Below are positions 34,831-49,175 of a stretch of 64,000 nt of DNA, piece after piece. Location: positions 142,532,192 to 142,596,191 of the forward strand of contig JBAIZL010000001.1 of the NCBI GenBank assembly GCA_036971475.1. Direction: 5' to 3'. A program made the position numbers and the translations under genes. This DNA comes from Prosapia bicincta. Its lineage: Eukaryota > Arthropoda > Insecta > Hemiptera > Cercopidae. A model generated the notes under the pieces. It saw nothing but the letters and a program-made list of their open reading frames with translations. It did no database searches and had not been told where the DNA came from. Position 1 is the first letter of the stretch; the number at the start of each line of letters is the position of its first letter.

Positions 34831-36539
34831 AACTATATTACAAGAAAATATATCACCATATTTAATATATATATAACTGAAAAAGTAGAGCCTTTTTTAC
34901 AATATTTCGAGGAAAAAAACTTAATCCGCTTTTAACACCTCTAAGCCGATAACATTTCTTCTGAGCAACAAAATTTTGTCCACTTTGACTTCAGCAATAC
35001 AGTGCCGATAGCATTTAACGTTAAATAAATCAGAACAAAAAAAGCAGTTTACTCTTAACATCTTTACTGATTTAAAAAGGGATAATTCAGATGAAATTAG
35101 AATTCAGTGATTAATTATTTAATGTTCTTATTTGTTGTTACTTTATTAGGTTTATAATTATACTTCATTTTCTAATATTTATTAATAATTAACGTTTTAA
35201 GCGTAACCATTATGCTACTTGTAATATTAACAATTGTAACTGAATAAAAATATTTTAATCAGTAACTAGATAATGACTATGAATTATGTCCATTTTTATT
35301 AGTATAGAAGCTCTCAAAATCATTAAAAGATTTTGATAAAAAAATATTGGTAAATCCAGAGATTTCTGTTTTATTAGTAAATATATTATGCTTTATGATA
35401 AATAGATGGCATATGTTTCTTTAAAAGCAAGTGACGTCGTGTACTTTCAAGAAAGCAGACACTAAAACTGAATATGATATTTCTGCAGGAATTGATGAAG
35501 TTTTAGTTGAGTATGAACTATCTGTAAGAAGGTGTAAAAGCAGATACGAGGTAGAAATTCAAAAGTAGAAATATTATTTGAAATTGTTTCTGTGAAAGGT
35601 AATTCTGTGTCTAAACGTATTTATAGGTTATATAGCCTTAACAGATTTGATTCATTTCTAATTTAAAATATTTTATTACTCTATTCAAATAATAAGAACA
35701 CATGGTAAAAGAAATATTTTACAAAGTAAACTGTTTGTAAATCTGAGCTTCAAATTTGAACCACGCATTAGACCAGGTACGACATTTATAATTCATACTA
35801 AGAACTCCATTAAAATCTCACGCCCGACACTTTACTTTGGCTTGATGCCAGAGGTAGGAATCTTGTAAAAGGTTCACTTTTTAAAAGAATTTACTCTTGT
35901 TCATGGTTACATTTACATTTTACTACATTTTGGACTCTTGAATACATTTTAAATTTAAAACAGATTAATACTAAACCTCAATCATTCACCTTAATGTTTC
36001 TGAATTTAATTTGCAATTTAAAATCAACGTAAAGATCATGGATGGCAAACAACAGTGATTTACTAAAAATTCGATATTTTTGCTGAGTACACTTACCTTT
36101 ATGAAGCGCTAAGACTTGATTTTGTTATATCAAGACTTACAAATGATCGTATGATATAGCACCTGCAGTCATAGCAAATTGAAATATGATAGTTTAAGTA
36201 TATTTTACAAGATCTAGAATAGGCCTATAAGAATATTATGATATTCATGCGTGTCGGTTAACTTATGTGGTATTATATGTCTGGGTTAGGCACAGTGCAG
36301 TTGTAATGGAGAGACTAAAACTCGCTACACACGTCCCGACCGTACCACCCGACACGACTGAACTCCTAGACCATCTCTGTTGGGTTGAGCTCTACACACG
36401 TTCCGACCATGACTACCGTTAGTAGCCAACTTGTTCTCGTGAAGTGAGGTTGTGATCTCGAAGTGCTCTGGATTTGTTTGCCAATGGTAGCACATTTATC
36501 AAAAAAGCAAAACATTGTTTTAGCTTTAGCCGTTATGGT

Positions 36540-36912
36540 TACTGCTAATGAAAAGAAGGAGAAAAAAAAGTTTATGGGCGAAGAAGTGGTTAATGGAGCG
36601 GGAAATATTGTCCCACGTGAACCTACTTCGGGAACTTGAAGACAATGATTTCCGAAATCATTTGAGAATGGACGAGGATTGTTTCCTATAGTTGCTAGCT
36701 AAAGTGAAACCTCTCATTGAAAGAACAAATACAGTCATGAGGGAAAGCGTAAGTGTTGAAGAACGGCTTGTTGTGACACCCCGATATTTAGTAACTGGGA
36801 GGTCGTTGGAAGATTTAAAATTTAGTGCTGCCCTATCTCCGCAACTGTTATCATCAATTATACCAGAAACTTGTGAAGCGATTTATAGCACTCTGAAAGA
36901 ATACATAAAGGT
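36540..36912 (+). pseudogene. Harbinger transposase N-terminal exon, broken (unit 3)
   Basis: Homologous to 26,082-26,456 in unit 2. It has an extra A in the poly-A stretch near the start (frameshift) and a CAG-to-TAG stop just before the LLAKVKP segment (about 36,688). The remaining frame (ERTNTVMRESVSVEER then IPETCEAIYSTLKEYIK) ends at a perfect donor AAG|GTAAGT, which supports the exon end proposed for unit 2. Confidence 0.75.
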
Positions 36913-37227
36913 AAGTAAAAACGTTCCTTCATGACATTATATAGGCCTAAGACTATTCTGTCCAAATATTTATTATTTTTTCCTAATATTCTCATCCTTT
37001 TAGATTTTCTCCCCTACCATTATTATACCATATTATTGCACTGAAGAAATCTAAATATCATATTTTGACTTTTCCTTGTTATTCATTTATTGTAAACGAG
37101 AAATTCCACCAAGAACATAAGCTCCTTCGAGCATATCCCAGGGTGGGCAGCAATCATTTTTTTTTCTTTTTGTATACTGTAATGTATACATCTGAGATAA
37201 AATTATTAATATTAAGCAAACAGAAAT

Positions 37228-37416
37228 TCAATGATAAAATAAGATGTTTAGAAGGGAATTATATGCTTCATTTCTCCGATCCCTGTTCGAATAGGTGTCA
37301 CACTGGACATCCCACAAACAGCGGTAAGTTTTTAAGATCTCCAGTATCGCTTCCATCTTAGTTTTCTCATCCGCCGGAACTTGTGTCTTTTTTGGTACTT
37401 CAGACACAATCAACAC
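37228..37416 (-). pseudogene. MADF-domain exon (unit 3)
   Basis: Frame with ILKTYRCLWDVQCDTYSN and RDRRNEAYNSLL, the paralogue of the unit 2 MADF piece. It ends in a stop without a usable donor, so the domain is incomplete in both copies. Confidence 0.6.
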
Positions 37417-37785
37417 TGAATGGCTACCGAAAGTTAACTGATTCGTCGTGTCGGTTTGCCGACAAAGCTACACACGTGCCAACCGGACAGGTTACTAGGG
37501 TGGGGAGTCGGCTGTCGGGGCTTGTCGGGATATCACTGTATCACATTGTGTATAAACAGAATTTATTGTAAGGACAACAAGTACAACCATTCTATTACAA
37601 TTTTAATGTAACATAATTGTGAAATAACAACATTAAATAATAAAAAAAAACATTTTTTATTTTCCTAGTGTGAGACATGAGGGAGATGCTATTCTGGAAA
37701 CTTGATGTACATACAGTGAATACTTCTTGAAAAAAAATTAAAAAAGGAGAATAGATACAATACCAAGAACGTTTCCTTTATCCTC

Positions 37786-38455
37786 TGCTCTCTGGCTCAC
37801 AGGGTTAGACACTACCCAGCTCCTTGACCTGCTGCTCTCTGGCTCACAGGGTTAGACACTACCCAGCTCCTTGACCTGCTGCTCTCTGGCTCACAGGGTT
37901 AGACACTACCCAGCTCCTTGACCTGCTGCTCTCTGGCTCACAGGGTTAGACACTACCCAGCTCCTTGACCTGCTGCTCTCTGGCTCACAGGGTTAGACAC
38001 TACCCAGCTCCTTGACCTGCTGCTCTCTGGCTCACACGGTTAGACACTACCCAGCTCCTTGACCCTCTGCTCTCTGGCTCACAGGGTTAGACACTACCCA
38101 GCTCCTTGACCTGCTGCTCTCTGGCTCACACGGTTAGACACTACCCAGCTCCTTGACCTGCTGCTCTCTGGCTCACAGGGTTAGACACTACCCAGCTCCT
38201 TGACCTGCTGCTCTCTGGCTCACAGGGTTAGACACTACCCAGCTCCTTGACCTGCTGCTCTCTGGCTCACAGGGTTAGACACTACCCAGCTCCTGGACCT
38301 GCTGCTCTCTGGCTCACAGTGTTAGACACCACCCAGCTCCTTGACCTGCTGCTCTCTGGCTCACAGGGTTAGACACCACCCAGCTCCTTGACCTGCTGCT
38401 CTCTCGCTCACAGGGTTAGACACCACCCAGCTCCTTGACCTGCTGCTCTCTCTGA
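37786..38455. repeat. 47-bp minisatellite, array at the start of unit 4
   Basis: About 14 copies, much more homogeneous than the unit 3 array (nearly all GGGTTAGACACTACCC), so it was amplified separately and recently. Confidence 0.95.
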
Positions 38456-40410
38456 CTCTAAAGCTTAGTACCTTGACATCCTCTTTGACTGCCAAAACCA
38501 AACCGCCCTTCTCAACATGTAGGCGTTTCTTCCCTTCCATCGCTTCCCTTTCTTTTATTATATCCACCAATCCTGGCATGTCTAGATTTGTGTTTTCGCT
38601 TTCTCCGCGCTCTTAGTTTCGGGATGTACGGGTTTGGGAAATTTTACCGACAAAGTTTCTACTTTATGCCTATTCCTTACAATTTTTAAATTTGGTTGTA
38701 TTTAGTTCGATGTTGAGACACTGATCTCACCTCTGTCCATTTTATGCAAAATAAGACCGTTGCAGCAGAAACGTATTTCCTCATCGTAGCTTGTGACCGA
38801 CGAAAGAATAAACAGTATAAGCCGTCTACAAAAGTTTAATAGCTTTAAAGTTACACAGATAAAACTATCTTAGTTTGTTCATATGCTATCATCCGTAAAT
38901 TAGGTTTTCTAGCTGTCACAGTTAAGACTTACTGGTTCTTTCTCTCTAGCTCGTAGAGACGATGGTTTAATTTATTCCTTTGAGTAAGACAACACAAAAC
39001 AATCTAATGGAACTGTACAAAAGCTAGCAAGAACAAAAAGGAAAAGGGTTTGTTTCTGCACGAGAGGACTATCTAATCTTAATTACCAAAAAAGACTCTT
39101 CAACATTAATTTGAGCTGTTCTCTTTTTTAAAGCGATATCTGAAGGCTTTTTTGTAAATTTTTGGAAAACAGTGTTTTTATTCATTGTATCTGACGGAAT
39201 CAAATACAGGCCTGTAGCCATGTTGCGGCACATTGTATTTGGTCAAAAAACGTTTATGATTTGTAATATAATTACCTATGTTTACTTGTGATAATTTTGT
39301 TTCCTTTTATCGTTTACAAAATAAATAAAATATTGGTATTACATAAAGGCTGAAAATAGAATACATCAGAATATGAATTATATTTAAATAATTTAAGAAA
39401 GGATAAAGAAGTCATATAAACAAAATATCAATTTCCTGATATTCCAACGGGGATTTAGATGGGAATAGCGCTGACGTAACATCTCCCCCTGGATCCTGTA
39501 GCAAGGTTTTGTAATTAGGAACCAGAGTAACCAATTAAACGATAATTATGTCATCACTTTGAAGCAAGCGTCCCAATTACGTTCAGTCAGAACTAACGAT
39601 TAAATTTAATTGGGTGTTTAAATGAAAGTGTAAAGTTGTGAAACTCTAAACTTTAAGGATTGTTGTGGTTTAATGAAACTCACTTTTTTTGTTAGTTTTT
39701 GTTAATGTTGAACAAACTAAATAAATTTTAATTCAATATATTAGTATTTGACTCTCGTCGTGTTTGAATGAGTTGTGAAGTAATGATAATGACTACCACA
39801 ACTTGAACTTCTTCTATATAATATCATGTGTTTATTTTATTCTAAATATATCTTAACATAGACGAAATTCCTCATATACTTAGATCATGTCACGAGAAAA
39901 TCAGTAGAACTACTAAAACCTTTAGTTATCTCTTTCTTTATATTTATTTCATGAACACGAAAAACCACTAAATATATTTTCTTCTCGATCCTCTACATTT
40001 TTACAATGATTTGATGTTAAATCATGATAATTCATCTCCTGCATTGCAGCGCCAGCCTCAAATTTGATTGCCGCAAGGATATGGAAGCCACTGTGCGAGC
40101 GCTTGTACGTTGCAAAGCGTGGGCGTAATAGACCCGGTTTATTGTTGTATACATTGGGTTTACAATGGACGTTAGGAGTTATTTACGTTTCCTCAGGGAA
40201 TAAACGTTATCCTCCCAGACTCGGCGTTTTGATTGGTTTTGTTTCGGAAGTACTTTACCCGCGGGAAAAATGAAGGAATACAGTGTTTCTTAACAAGTTA
40301 TTGCCGAAAGAAGGAGCGTGACCTAAGAAACTGAGTTTATTGGGACTTATAAATAATGACACTTATAAATAGGCCTAAATAAATTTGATATATATACATA
40401 TATGATTCGT
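37786..40410. repeat. Duplicated unit 4 (truncated)
   Basis: 47-bp array plus the left module (38,460-40,330) matching 19,560-21,430 and 29,960-31,750. It ends within the first arm of the palindromic junction; the right module is absent. A more diverged piece of the same left module recurs at about 41,200-41,365. Confidence 0.8.
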
Positions 40411-41570
<1,160 letters not shown>

Positions 41571-41864
41571 ACAAATAAATATTTTTGGTAAAAAAATCTC
41601 AAATTTTTAATATATCTCATAATATAGTAGTAAATTTAAAATGTGCGATCATGATGATCTCTCCCTCTACTTTGTAACTTCTTGTTTGTTAGATTGTAAT
41701 TTTTTTAATAAGACCCTCTGATGATTATGACACGGTCATCGAAACGCACACAATTGTTTAATCTTGAGTGCCTTATTTTTTTGGTTATTTTTCATTATTT
41801 TTGTGGTATTGGGGTTCTTTCCAATATTTTCATTGTTATATATTGTACCACAGTGCTTCTATAT

Positions 41865-44845
41865 TGTATAATACTAAAGTAGTATCGAACTAATAATACA
41901 GTAGTAGCGAAATAAAAATATAGTAGTAGCGAAATATCACTACAGTAGCAGCGAACTAATACTACAGTAGTAGCGAGCTAATACTACAGTAGTAGCGAGC
42001 TAATAATATAGTAGTAGCGAAATAATACTCCAGTAGCTGCAAACTAATAATACACAAATATCCAAATAATACTATAGTAGCAGCGAACTAATACTACAGT
42101 AGTATCGAACTAATAATTTATTAGTAGCGAAATAATACTACAGTAGCAGCGAACTAATAATACAGAATTAGCCGAATAATACTACAGTAGCAACGAACTA
42201 ATACTACGTTAGTAGCGAAATAATACTACAGTAGCAGCGAACTAATATTACAGAATTAGCCACATAATACTACAGTTGCAGCGAACTAATAATACATGAT
42301 TAGCCAAATAATACTACAGTAGCAGCGAACTAATAATACAGTAGTATCGAACTAATAATGTTATAGTAGCGAAATAATACTACAGTATCAAGCAACTAAT
42401 ACTATGGTAGTAGCGGATTAATACTACAGTAGTAGCGATCTAATAATATAGTAGTAGCGAAATAATACTCCAGTAGCAGCAAACTAATTATACACAAATA
42501 GCCAAATAATACTACAGTAGCAGCGAACTAATGCTACAGAAGTATCAAACTAATAATTTAATAGTAGCGATATAATACTACAGTATCAGCGAACTAATAA
42601 TACATGATTAGCCAAATAATACTACAGTAGGAGTGAACTAATACTACAGTAGTAGCGAACCAATACTACAGTAGTAGCGAACTAATACTACAGTAATAGC
42701 GAGGTAATAATATAGTAGTAGCAAAATAATATTACAGTAGTAGCGAACTAATATAATAGTAGCGAAATAATACTACAGAATCAGCGAAATAATAATACAT
42801 GATTAGCCAAATAATACTACAGTATGAGTGAACTAATACTACAGTAGTAGCGAACCAATACTACAGTAGTAGCGAACTAATATTACAGTAGCAGCGAACT
42901 AATACTACAGTAGTAGCGAACTAATACTACAGTGGTGGTGAGATAATAATATAGTAGTAGCGAGATAATACTACAGTAGCAGCGAAATAATACTACAGTA
43001 GTAGCAAACTAATACTACAGTAGTGGTGAGATAATAATATAGTTGTAGCGAAATAATACTACAGTAGCAGAGAACTAATATTATAGAATTAGCCAAATAA
43101 TACTACAGTAGCAGCGAACTAACAATGCAGAATTAGCCAAAAAATACTACAGTAGCAGCGAACTAATAATACAGTAGTATCAAACTAATAATGTTATAGT
43201 AGCGAAATAATACTACAGTATCAAGCAACTAATACTATGGTAGTAGCGGATTAATACTACAGTAGTAGCGATCTAATAATATAGTAGTAGTGAAATAATA
43301 CTCCAGTAGCATCAAACTAATAATACACAAATAGCCAAATAATACTACAGTAGCAGCAAACTAATACTACAGTAGTATCGAACTAATAATAAATAGTAGC
43401 GAAATAATACTACAGTAGCAGCGAACTAATAATACAGAATTAGCCAAATAATACTACAGTAGCAGTGAACTAATACTACATTAGTAGCGAGCTAATACTA
43501 AATTAGTAGCGAGCTAATAATATAGTAGTAGCAAAATAATACTACAGTAGTAGCGAACTAATATAATAGTAGCGAAATAATACTACAGTATCAGCGAACT
43601 AATAATACATAACTAGCCAAATAATACTACAGTAGCAGTGAACTAATACTACAGTAGTAGCGAACCAATATTACAGTAGTAGCGAGCTAATACTACAGTA
43701 GCAGCGAACTAATACTACAGCAGTAGCGAACTAAGACTACAGTAGGATCGAACTATTACTACAGTAGTGGTGAGGTAATAATATAGTATTGGCGGGAAAA
43801 TACTACAGTAGCAGCGAACTAATATTACAGTAGTAGCGAACTAATACTACAGTAGTGGTGAGATAATAATATAGTTGTAGTGAAATAATACTACAGTTGC
43901 AGAGAACTAATTTTATAGAACTAGCCAAATAATACTACAGTAGCAGCGAACTAACAATATAGAATTAGCCAAATAATACTACAGTAGCAGCCAACTAACA
44001 ATACAGAATTAGCCAAATAATACTACAGTAGCAGCGAACTAAAACTACAGTAGCAACGAAGTAATACTACAGTAGCAACGAACTAATACTACAGTAGTAG
44101 CGAGCTAATATTCTAGTAGTAGCGAAATAATACTACAGTAGCAGCGAAATAATATTACAGAATTAGCCAAATAATACTACAGTTGCAGCGAACTAATAAT
44201 ACAGTAGTATCGAACTAATAATGTTATAGTAGCAACTAATACTATGGTAGTAGCGGATTAATACTACAGTAGTAGCGATCTAATAATATTGTAGTAGCGA
44301 AATAATACTCCAGTAGCAGCAAACTAATAATACACAAATAGCCAAATAATACTACAGTAGCAGCGAACTAATACTACAGTAGTATCGAACTAATAATTTA
44401 ATAGTAGCGAAATAATACTACAGTAGCAGCGAACTAATAATACAGAATTAGCCAAATAATACTACAGTAGCAGTGAACTAATACTACAGTAGTAGCGAGA
44501 TAATACTACAGTAGTAGCGAGCTAATAATATAGTAGTAGCAAAATAATACTACAGTAGTAGCGAACTAATATAATAGTAGCGAAATAACACTACAGTATT
44601 AGCGAACTAATAATACAGAATTAGCCAAATAATACTACAGTAGCAGTGAACTGATACTACAGTAGTAGCGAGATAATACTACAGTAGTAGCGAGCTAATA
44701 ATATAGTAGTAGCAAAATAATACTACAGTAGCAGCGAACTAATATTACAGTAGTAGCGAACTAATATTATAATCGTAGCTAAATAATACTACAGTATCAG
44801 CGAACTAACTCTACAGTAGTAGTGAACTAATGCTAAAGTAAACTT
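41865..44845. repeat. 22-bp satellite array with higher-order structure
   Basis: About 135 monomers of 22 bp. Two main types alternate: AATAATACTACAGTAGCAGCGA and ACTAATACTACAGTAGTAGCGA, with variants such as TAATACACAAATAGCCA. Each monomer holds TACTACAGTAGTA, which can form a 5-bp stem with a CAG loop. A distinctive run beginning AATGTTATAGTAGCG recurs at about 42,357, 43,190 and 44,220, showing a higher-order period of roughly 0.8-1.0 kb. Confidence 0.95.
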
Positions 44846-46369
44846 CTACTAACAGTGTTATAGTAGGTTACCGTCATCGTAGGTTGTGATTGGAGCCTCA
44901 ATTATGAAAGAGGTCATAGGACTTTGAGCTATGTCTACTACATAAGTTTATGTGACACCTAGCTCCCGTTTTGTCTGGGGCTATCCATCAGGAGAACATA
45001 GTGTTTAAGGTAGGATTCATCGAGGTAGTGACTTTAGATTAAAATTTCGCTCTGCCTATCTGATTTCTTTGACGGTTCTTTTGATTATTCTCTTTTCTCC
45101 TACTTCTATTTTAACTTCATCGTCAATCCTCTCTTCCAAGCGTAACGGCAAAAGCGTTTCGGAACAAAGAACATTTTGATTTAAAGGTAAGCGAAAATAA
45201 AAGATATATTCAGAGTTTGACTACTTTGCTGGGGGAGAAGTATCTCATCGCTGGGATAAAGTTTAAATAGAATGCAGACATTGTATGAAATATCTGAACA
45301 ATAACATGACAGTGACTCACGAAGGTAAGAACAGGTAGTGTTGTAAGACGATACTGTCTATTTTTATTAAAAGAACTAAGTGAATAAAGAAGAAACAAAT
45401 TTTAAGGCAATTTAATATCAATTGTTTTCAATACCTTTAACAAGTTCGTGTTTATTAATATTATTATTAAATTCATTTTTGGATTTTAAATTTAAGGAAG
45501 GAATTTTAGAACTTCCTGACTTAACAAATACGTTACTTATTCGAATAAACTTTAATGACTCTAAATTTTACTCTAGGCTTAAATGACTCTTGTTATTATT
45601 TATTGATTCTAGGTTTAAAGAACAATCCAACTACAATATTCAAGTTCATATAATTAATTACATGCACTACAATAGAAATTGATGGCCTTTTGGGTTCCAG
45701 TTATTGATATCTCAATAGCCATTTATTGCTAACCTTCTAAACAGTTGTTCCCTCATTGGTTTCTCTTTCAAGAGATTTTCTTTGAACTATATTCCAGTCT
45801 TGGCTAAAACAATAGACACTTGCCTGTATTGTTTCCACGCGAGCTGATAGCTAGTATTCATTAACTGCCAGATCGCCCAATCATTTTTTTGTACTTTTTT
45901 AAACATTTGTGCCTCAAATATCTTTTGTTTTATTGAACCAGTCGAACTACAAATGGTCTCAAATTCGTCATTTAGTAATAAATTCTTTTTTATTGTACTT
46001 TCGCTATTTCGTGGCCTCTCTCACTACATTTGCCTTTTCGTTATTTATTTTACGTAAGGAGTTGAGTATCGGTAACTTTGTTATCTCGTTCCTTTACATT
46101 GTTTTGATTTAGTGAATCGATAAATTTCTTCCTTACAAAATTTTTAAAGAGAAACTAATAATTATCAATTAAACAAAATTATCGATTTTAATAAAATCGA
46201 CCACTTGAATGTTTTCGATGCTAAACAATAAATACTTAATACAATACCTTTTTTAACAATGATTGGCTTCATCAAGGGTTGTTGTTTCTAAATCTTAGAT
46301 ATTATTAGCCCTTTTAGAAATGTAAAATGTTAGAACAATTTAATTTATACTATTGTAGATGAATGAAAC
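44846..46369. other. Spacer before unit 5
   Basis: Mostly AT-rich. One ambiguous coding-like patch lies at 45,050-45,190: the minus strand reads ETLLPLRLEERIDDEVKIEV to a stop, while the + strand has a good donor (AAAG|GTAAGC at 45,186). I cannot choose between them. Confidence 0.4.
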
Positions 46370-47150
46370 CCTGTAATCGAAGTATTCAAGAAAACACACA
46401 AGTAGGCTAGATTTTAATTATAAATATTCCAAGAATAACATATTCATATTGGTTCGGGTTCTTCGTGGTACTTTATAAGAAATAAATTGCTAGAGATGTT
46501 TCCTGACAACGAAAATAGTTTCCTATTTGGATTAAATTTCTTTGTTGCTTCCACAAATTCTATCCGCTCTTTAATTAAATATTTTCCTATTGTCAAAGTA
46601 GAGAAACTTTAATTTTTCCTAAACTGATAGATGTTGATCGGCTTTACTTTATATTTGAAGTTCATCTATCACTGTGAATATTTTCCCTAGGACTCTCCAC
46701 GAAACTATTTACCGTGTAACACTGACTAAGTCGACTCTTCAAGAAATATAACTGCAGTTGATTTTTTAAAGGAACTAAGTTTGTTAAAAGTAGGATTTAT
46801 TTCCCGCTCTGTTATCTTGGGTCGGTTCTTCAGCCACTTGCGTCTCTTCTTCAGGTCCAGATATTTTTAGCTTGGTCGTCTTGACTTTGGTTTTCGGAGG
46901 TTCCGAACAAATCTTCCTTCCATTCCTTATCATTTTCATTTTGGGGCTCAGTCATGAAAGCATTTCTTAGAGATTCCTTTCAGATGTCATAAAAATGTTC
47001 CAAGAGTTACGAGATTCACAGTTTGAATGGTTTTCCATTATAGGGCATCCTTCTACGGGATCAGCAAATAAACCGCTTTCATCCAAGTTACACCGGGTAG
47101 CCACTCATAAATCTCAACCCGCAAGACCTACCCTACATTTCTCCACTGCA
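46370..47150 (-). pseudogene. M16-like relic, fragmentary third copy
   Basis: Minus strand. Reads VLGKIFTVIDELQI at about 46,710-46,670 where copies 1 and 2 have the stretch before the HGN motif, and NENDKEWKEDLFGTSENQ at about 46,940-46,880 aligning with SNNWRRDPWEPTKNEE of copy 1. Stops and frameshifts abound. Directly to the left (46,440-46,610) the sequence instead resembles the right module of unit 2 (23,520-23,690), so the junction is chimeric. Confidence 0.35.
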
Positions 47151-47316
47151 TTATGACATTATGTTCGATCTTGACATAAGTTTTTGAGCATATAAAAGGT
47201 TTACAAAGATTTTTATAAAGTTTTTCCCCAAAGTTTCTGAAGTTAATTAAACAGTTTTTTCCAGGAAGAGTAAAAACTCAAGTCTACTTCCATGTTAAAA
47301 CTTTGTGCGGAATCGT

Positions 47317-48274
47317 TTACTGGGGTTTGTAGCGAAGTTCACTGCAGATATTAAGATTTCCTGTACCAGGATTGTTTCCGGGTTGGGTTCTTATATAGTT
47401 GATCTGTGGGTTATTCGAATGCAAAAAAAACGCTAGGCTGAAAATCTTTTAAGAAATGAATTTACTTGTTATCTAAATACAAATAAACACACACACAAAC
47501 ACCCAGAAAGATAGACACACACACACACCCATAATCTCAAACCTACATTATATATAAATTGTAAATCACTTATGCATTGGGAAATCAAAGTATCAAATTT
47601 CTCATACTTATGAAAAATAATTTTTCAACAAAAATTTGCCAAAAGTGTATTACCACCCCTATGAACAGTACTTACTTTCATAATGTAGATCCGTCTTCTA
47701 AGCAGTAGAACATGTTCATATTATATACCAGTCCTGAGTGAGAGACAGAAAGAAAGAGAGAGAGAGAGAGAGGGAGAGAGAGGAGGGGGAAGATAGACAG
47801 ATAGAGAGAAAGAGAGATAATTGAGGTGGGGAGAGAGAGAATGAGGGAACAAGAGAAAGAGGAAGACAATGGAGGGGGAAGAGGGGAAAAGTAAAGTGTG
47901 GTGGAGGGGGAAAGAAAGGTGAAATTAAATATTGTCTAATAGTTGTAAACATTTTTTTATTTTTTAAAAACGTAAAAACTCTTGCAATGAAATCAACCCA
48001 GACATTCATTTTTCATGTGATAACCTCGGCTCTATGCATAACCACTATCCGCTTGTGGCTTTGGGAATCTGAATAATCTACATTTCCGTGTATGAAAGCA
48101 AACAGTTTGATTTCTGCGCATACTTGGAGTTCTGTAACAATGTGGATAATATCCTGCAACACATTCCACAAAACTATTTACCGAGTAGCATTGGTTTACA
48201 ACCCTCTTCATGAAATAAAAATACAATTGATTTTCTGAATTTTGTATTTTCTTTTCTCAAACAGTTCTTCTCAA

Positions 48275-48306
<32 letters not shown>

Positions 48307-49175
48307 ACCTACACTTGACTTCTTCGATCTTGGCTGAGGTTCCCATGACCCAATTTTCCAGTCACCTGTTATTTCATCTAGAGTTGTTCTTGGTCATGAA
48401 GAAATAGCACAAGCTTCTTTTGAAGGGGTTATGAAGAAATTACAGGAATTTCAAGTTTCACAGTTTGAATACTATTTCTTGATGACAGCCATCCGTCATC
48501 GGGTCTGTTGTTTCCAGATCTTTCTGAACCAATTGTAAAAAAATCGATTAAAAACAATTTCCGGATCGCTAAAAATAAAGGAAGGCCTCGTTTAAACTTA
48601 CTGCATTTTGTTGTCACACACAGAAATAATCGTTACATCATATTTCATTACATAGAAATAGTATTATATCGTCTCAGGCTTCTATGATGGCAATGCGTTT
48701 GTTTCTCAGATAATTCGACTTTAACCCAATTATTAAGTGAAAGGTCTTAGATATTATTCATTTAATATTTTATGATTGTCCAATCACATCAGAAGTTTAC
48801 GTGCCGGCTCATAAATGATGAACGGGTATCTTCTCCGGGATATAGACGCAATATTACAGTCCTTCTTTAAAGCTGTAAATATCTTTTTGGTCAATAGGTC
48901 TCTTTAATAATTGGTCTTCTTGCCTCTGTAGAAAAGGTACTTGTGACATAGTCCGGAATAGTCCACGAATATTGTTTTAAAATTTGTTAAAGACATGATT
49001 TAAAATTAAGTTTGATTTGATTGTATTTTCAATTTTGAGTCTAGATACTGAACAAATAAAACCCACTTATCAAAACGAAAGTATGACTTACTTTCAATTT
49101 TACGTTCTCTCCGATCTTTATGAGTAAGAGTGAAGACCTTGTTTCTGCTATGACGACGGATTTGCTACAAATATC
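47317..49175 (-). pseudogene. M16 metallopeptidase relic, copy 2
   Basis: Minus-strand exons in the same order as copy 1: about 48,950-48,780 (NIASISRRRYPFIIYEP, with stops), about 48,560-48,430 (SIQTVKLEIPVISS), 48,153-48,025, about 47,740-47,676 (NMFYCLEDGSTL) before a GTAAGT donor, and 47,403-47,317 (RTQPGNNPGTGNLNI to a stop). The 48,153-48,025 piece is a clean 129-nt exon: acceptor GTGTTGCAG, 43 open codons with TELQVCAEIKLFAFIHGNVD, donor-like GTTATC. The HGN motif and spacing fit the C-terminal half of insulysin/nardilysin. Broken elsewhere, so a pseudogene or an unusual diverged gene. Confidence 0.5.
47745..47915. repeat. GA-rich tract
   Basis: Imperfect GA/GGA microsatellite, counterpart of 11,930-12,020. 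Confidence 0.85.

Larger units (their letters stand above)
36320..37530. mobile_element. PIF/Harbinger element, right end truncated (unit 3)
   Basis: The left end (AAACTCGCTACACACGTCCC, one change from unit 2) follows the same flank as in unit 2. The right terminal repeat is missing; the element breaks off after CTTGTCGGGATATCAC and joins the terminal part of the unit. The internal layout (transposase exon on +, MADF exon on minus) is as in unit 2. Confidence 0.8.
28860..37786. repeat. Duplicated unit 3 (tandem)
   Basis: Same order as unit 2. Differences: a much longer 47-bp array, a roughly 100-bp deletion near 30,650, an extra foldback element at 34,623-34,830, a shorter Harbinger repeat block, and a truncated Harbinger right end joined directly to the last 230 bp of the unit (at about 37,535). 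Confidence 0.85.

Noticed and set aside
41865..44845. Regular repeat that might be a CRISPR array
   Set aside because: Monomers are contiguous 22-mers without unique spacers, in a eukaryotic sequence; it is a satellite.
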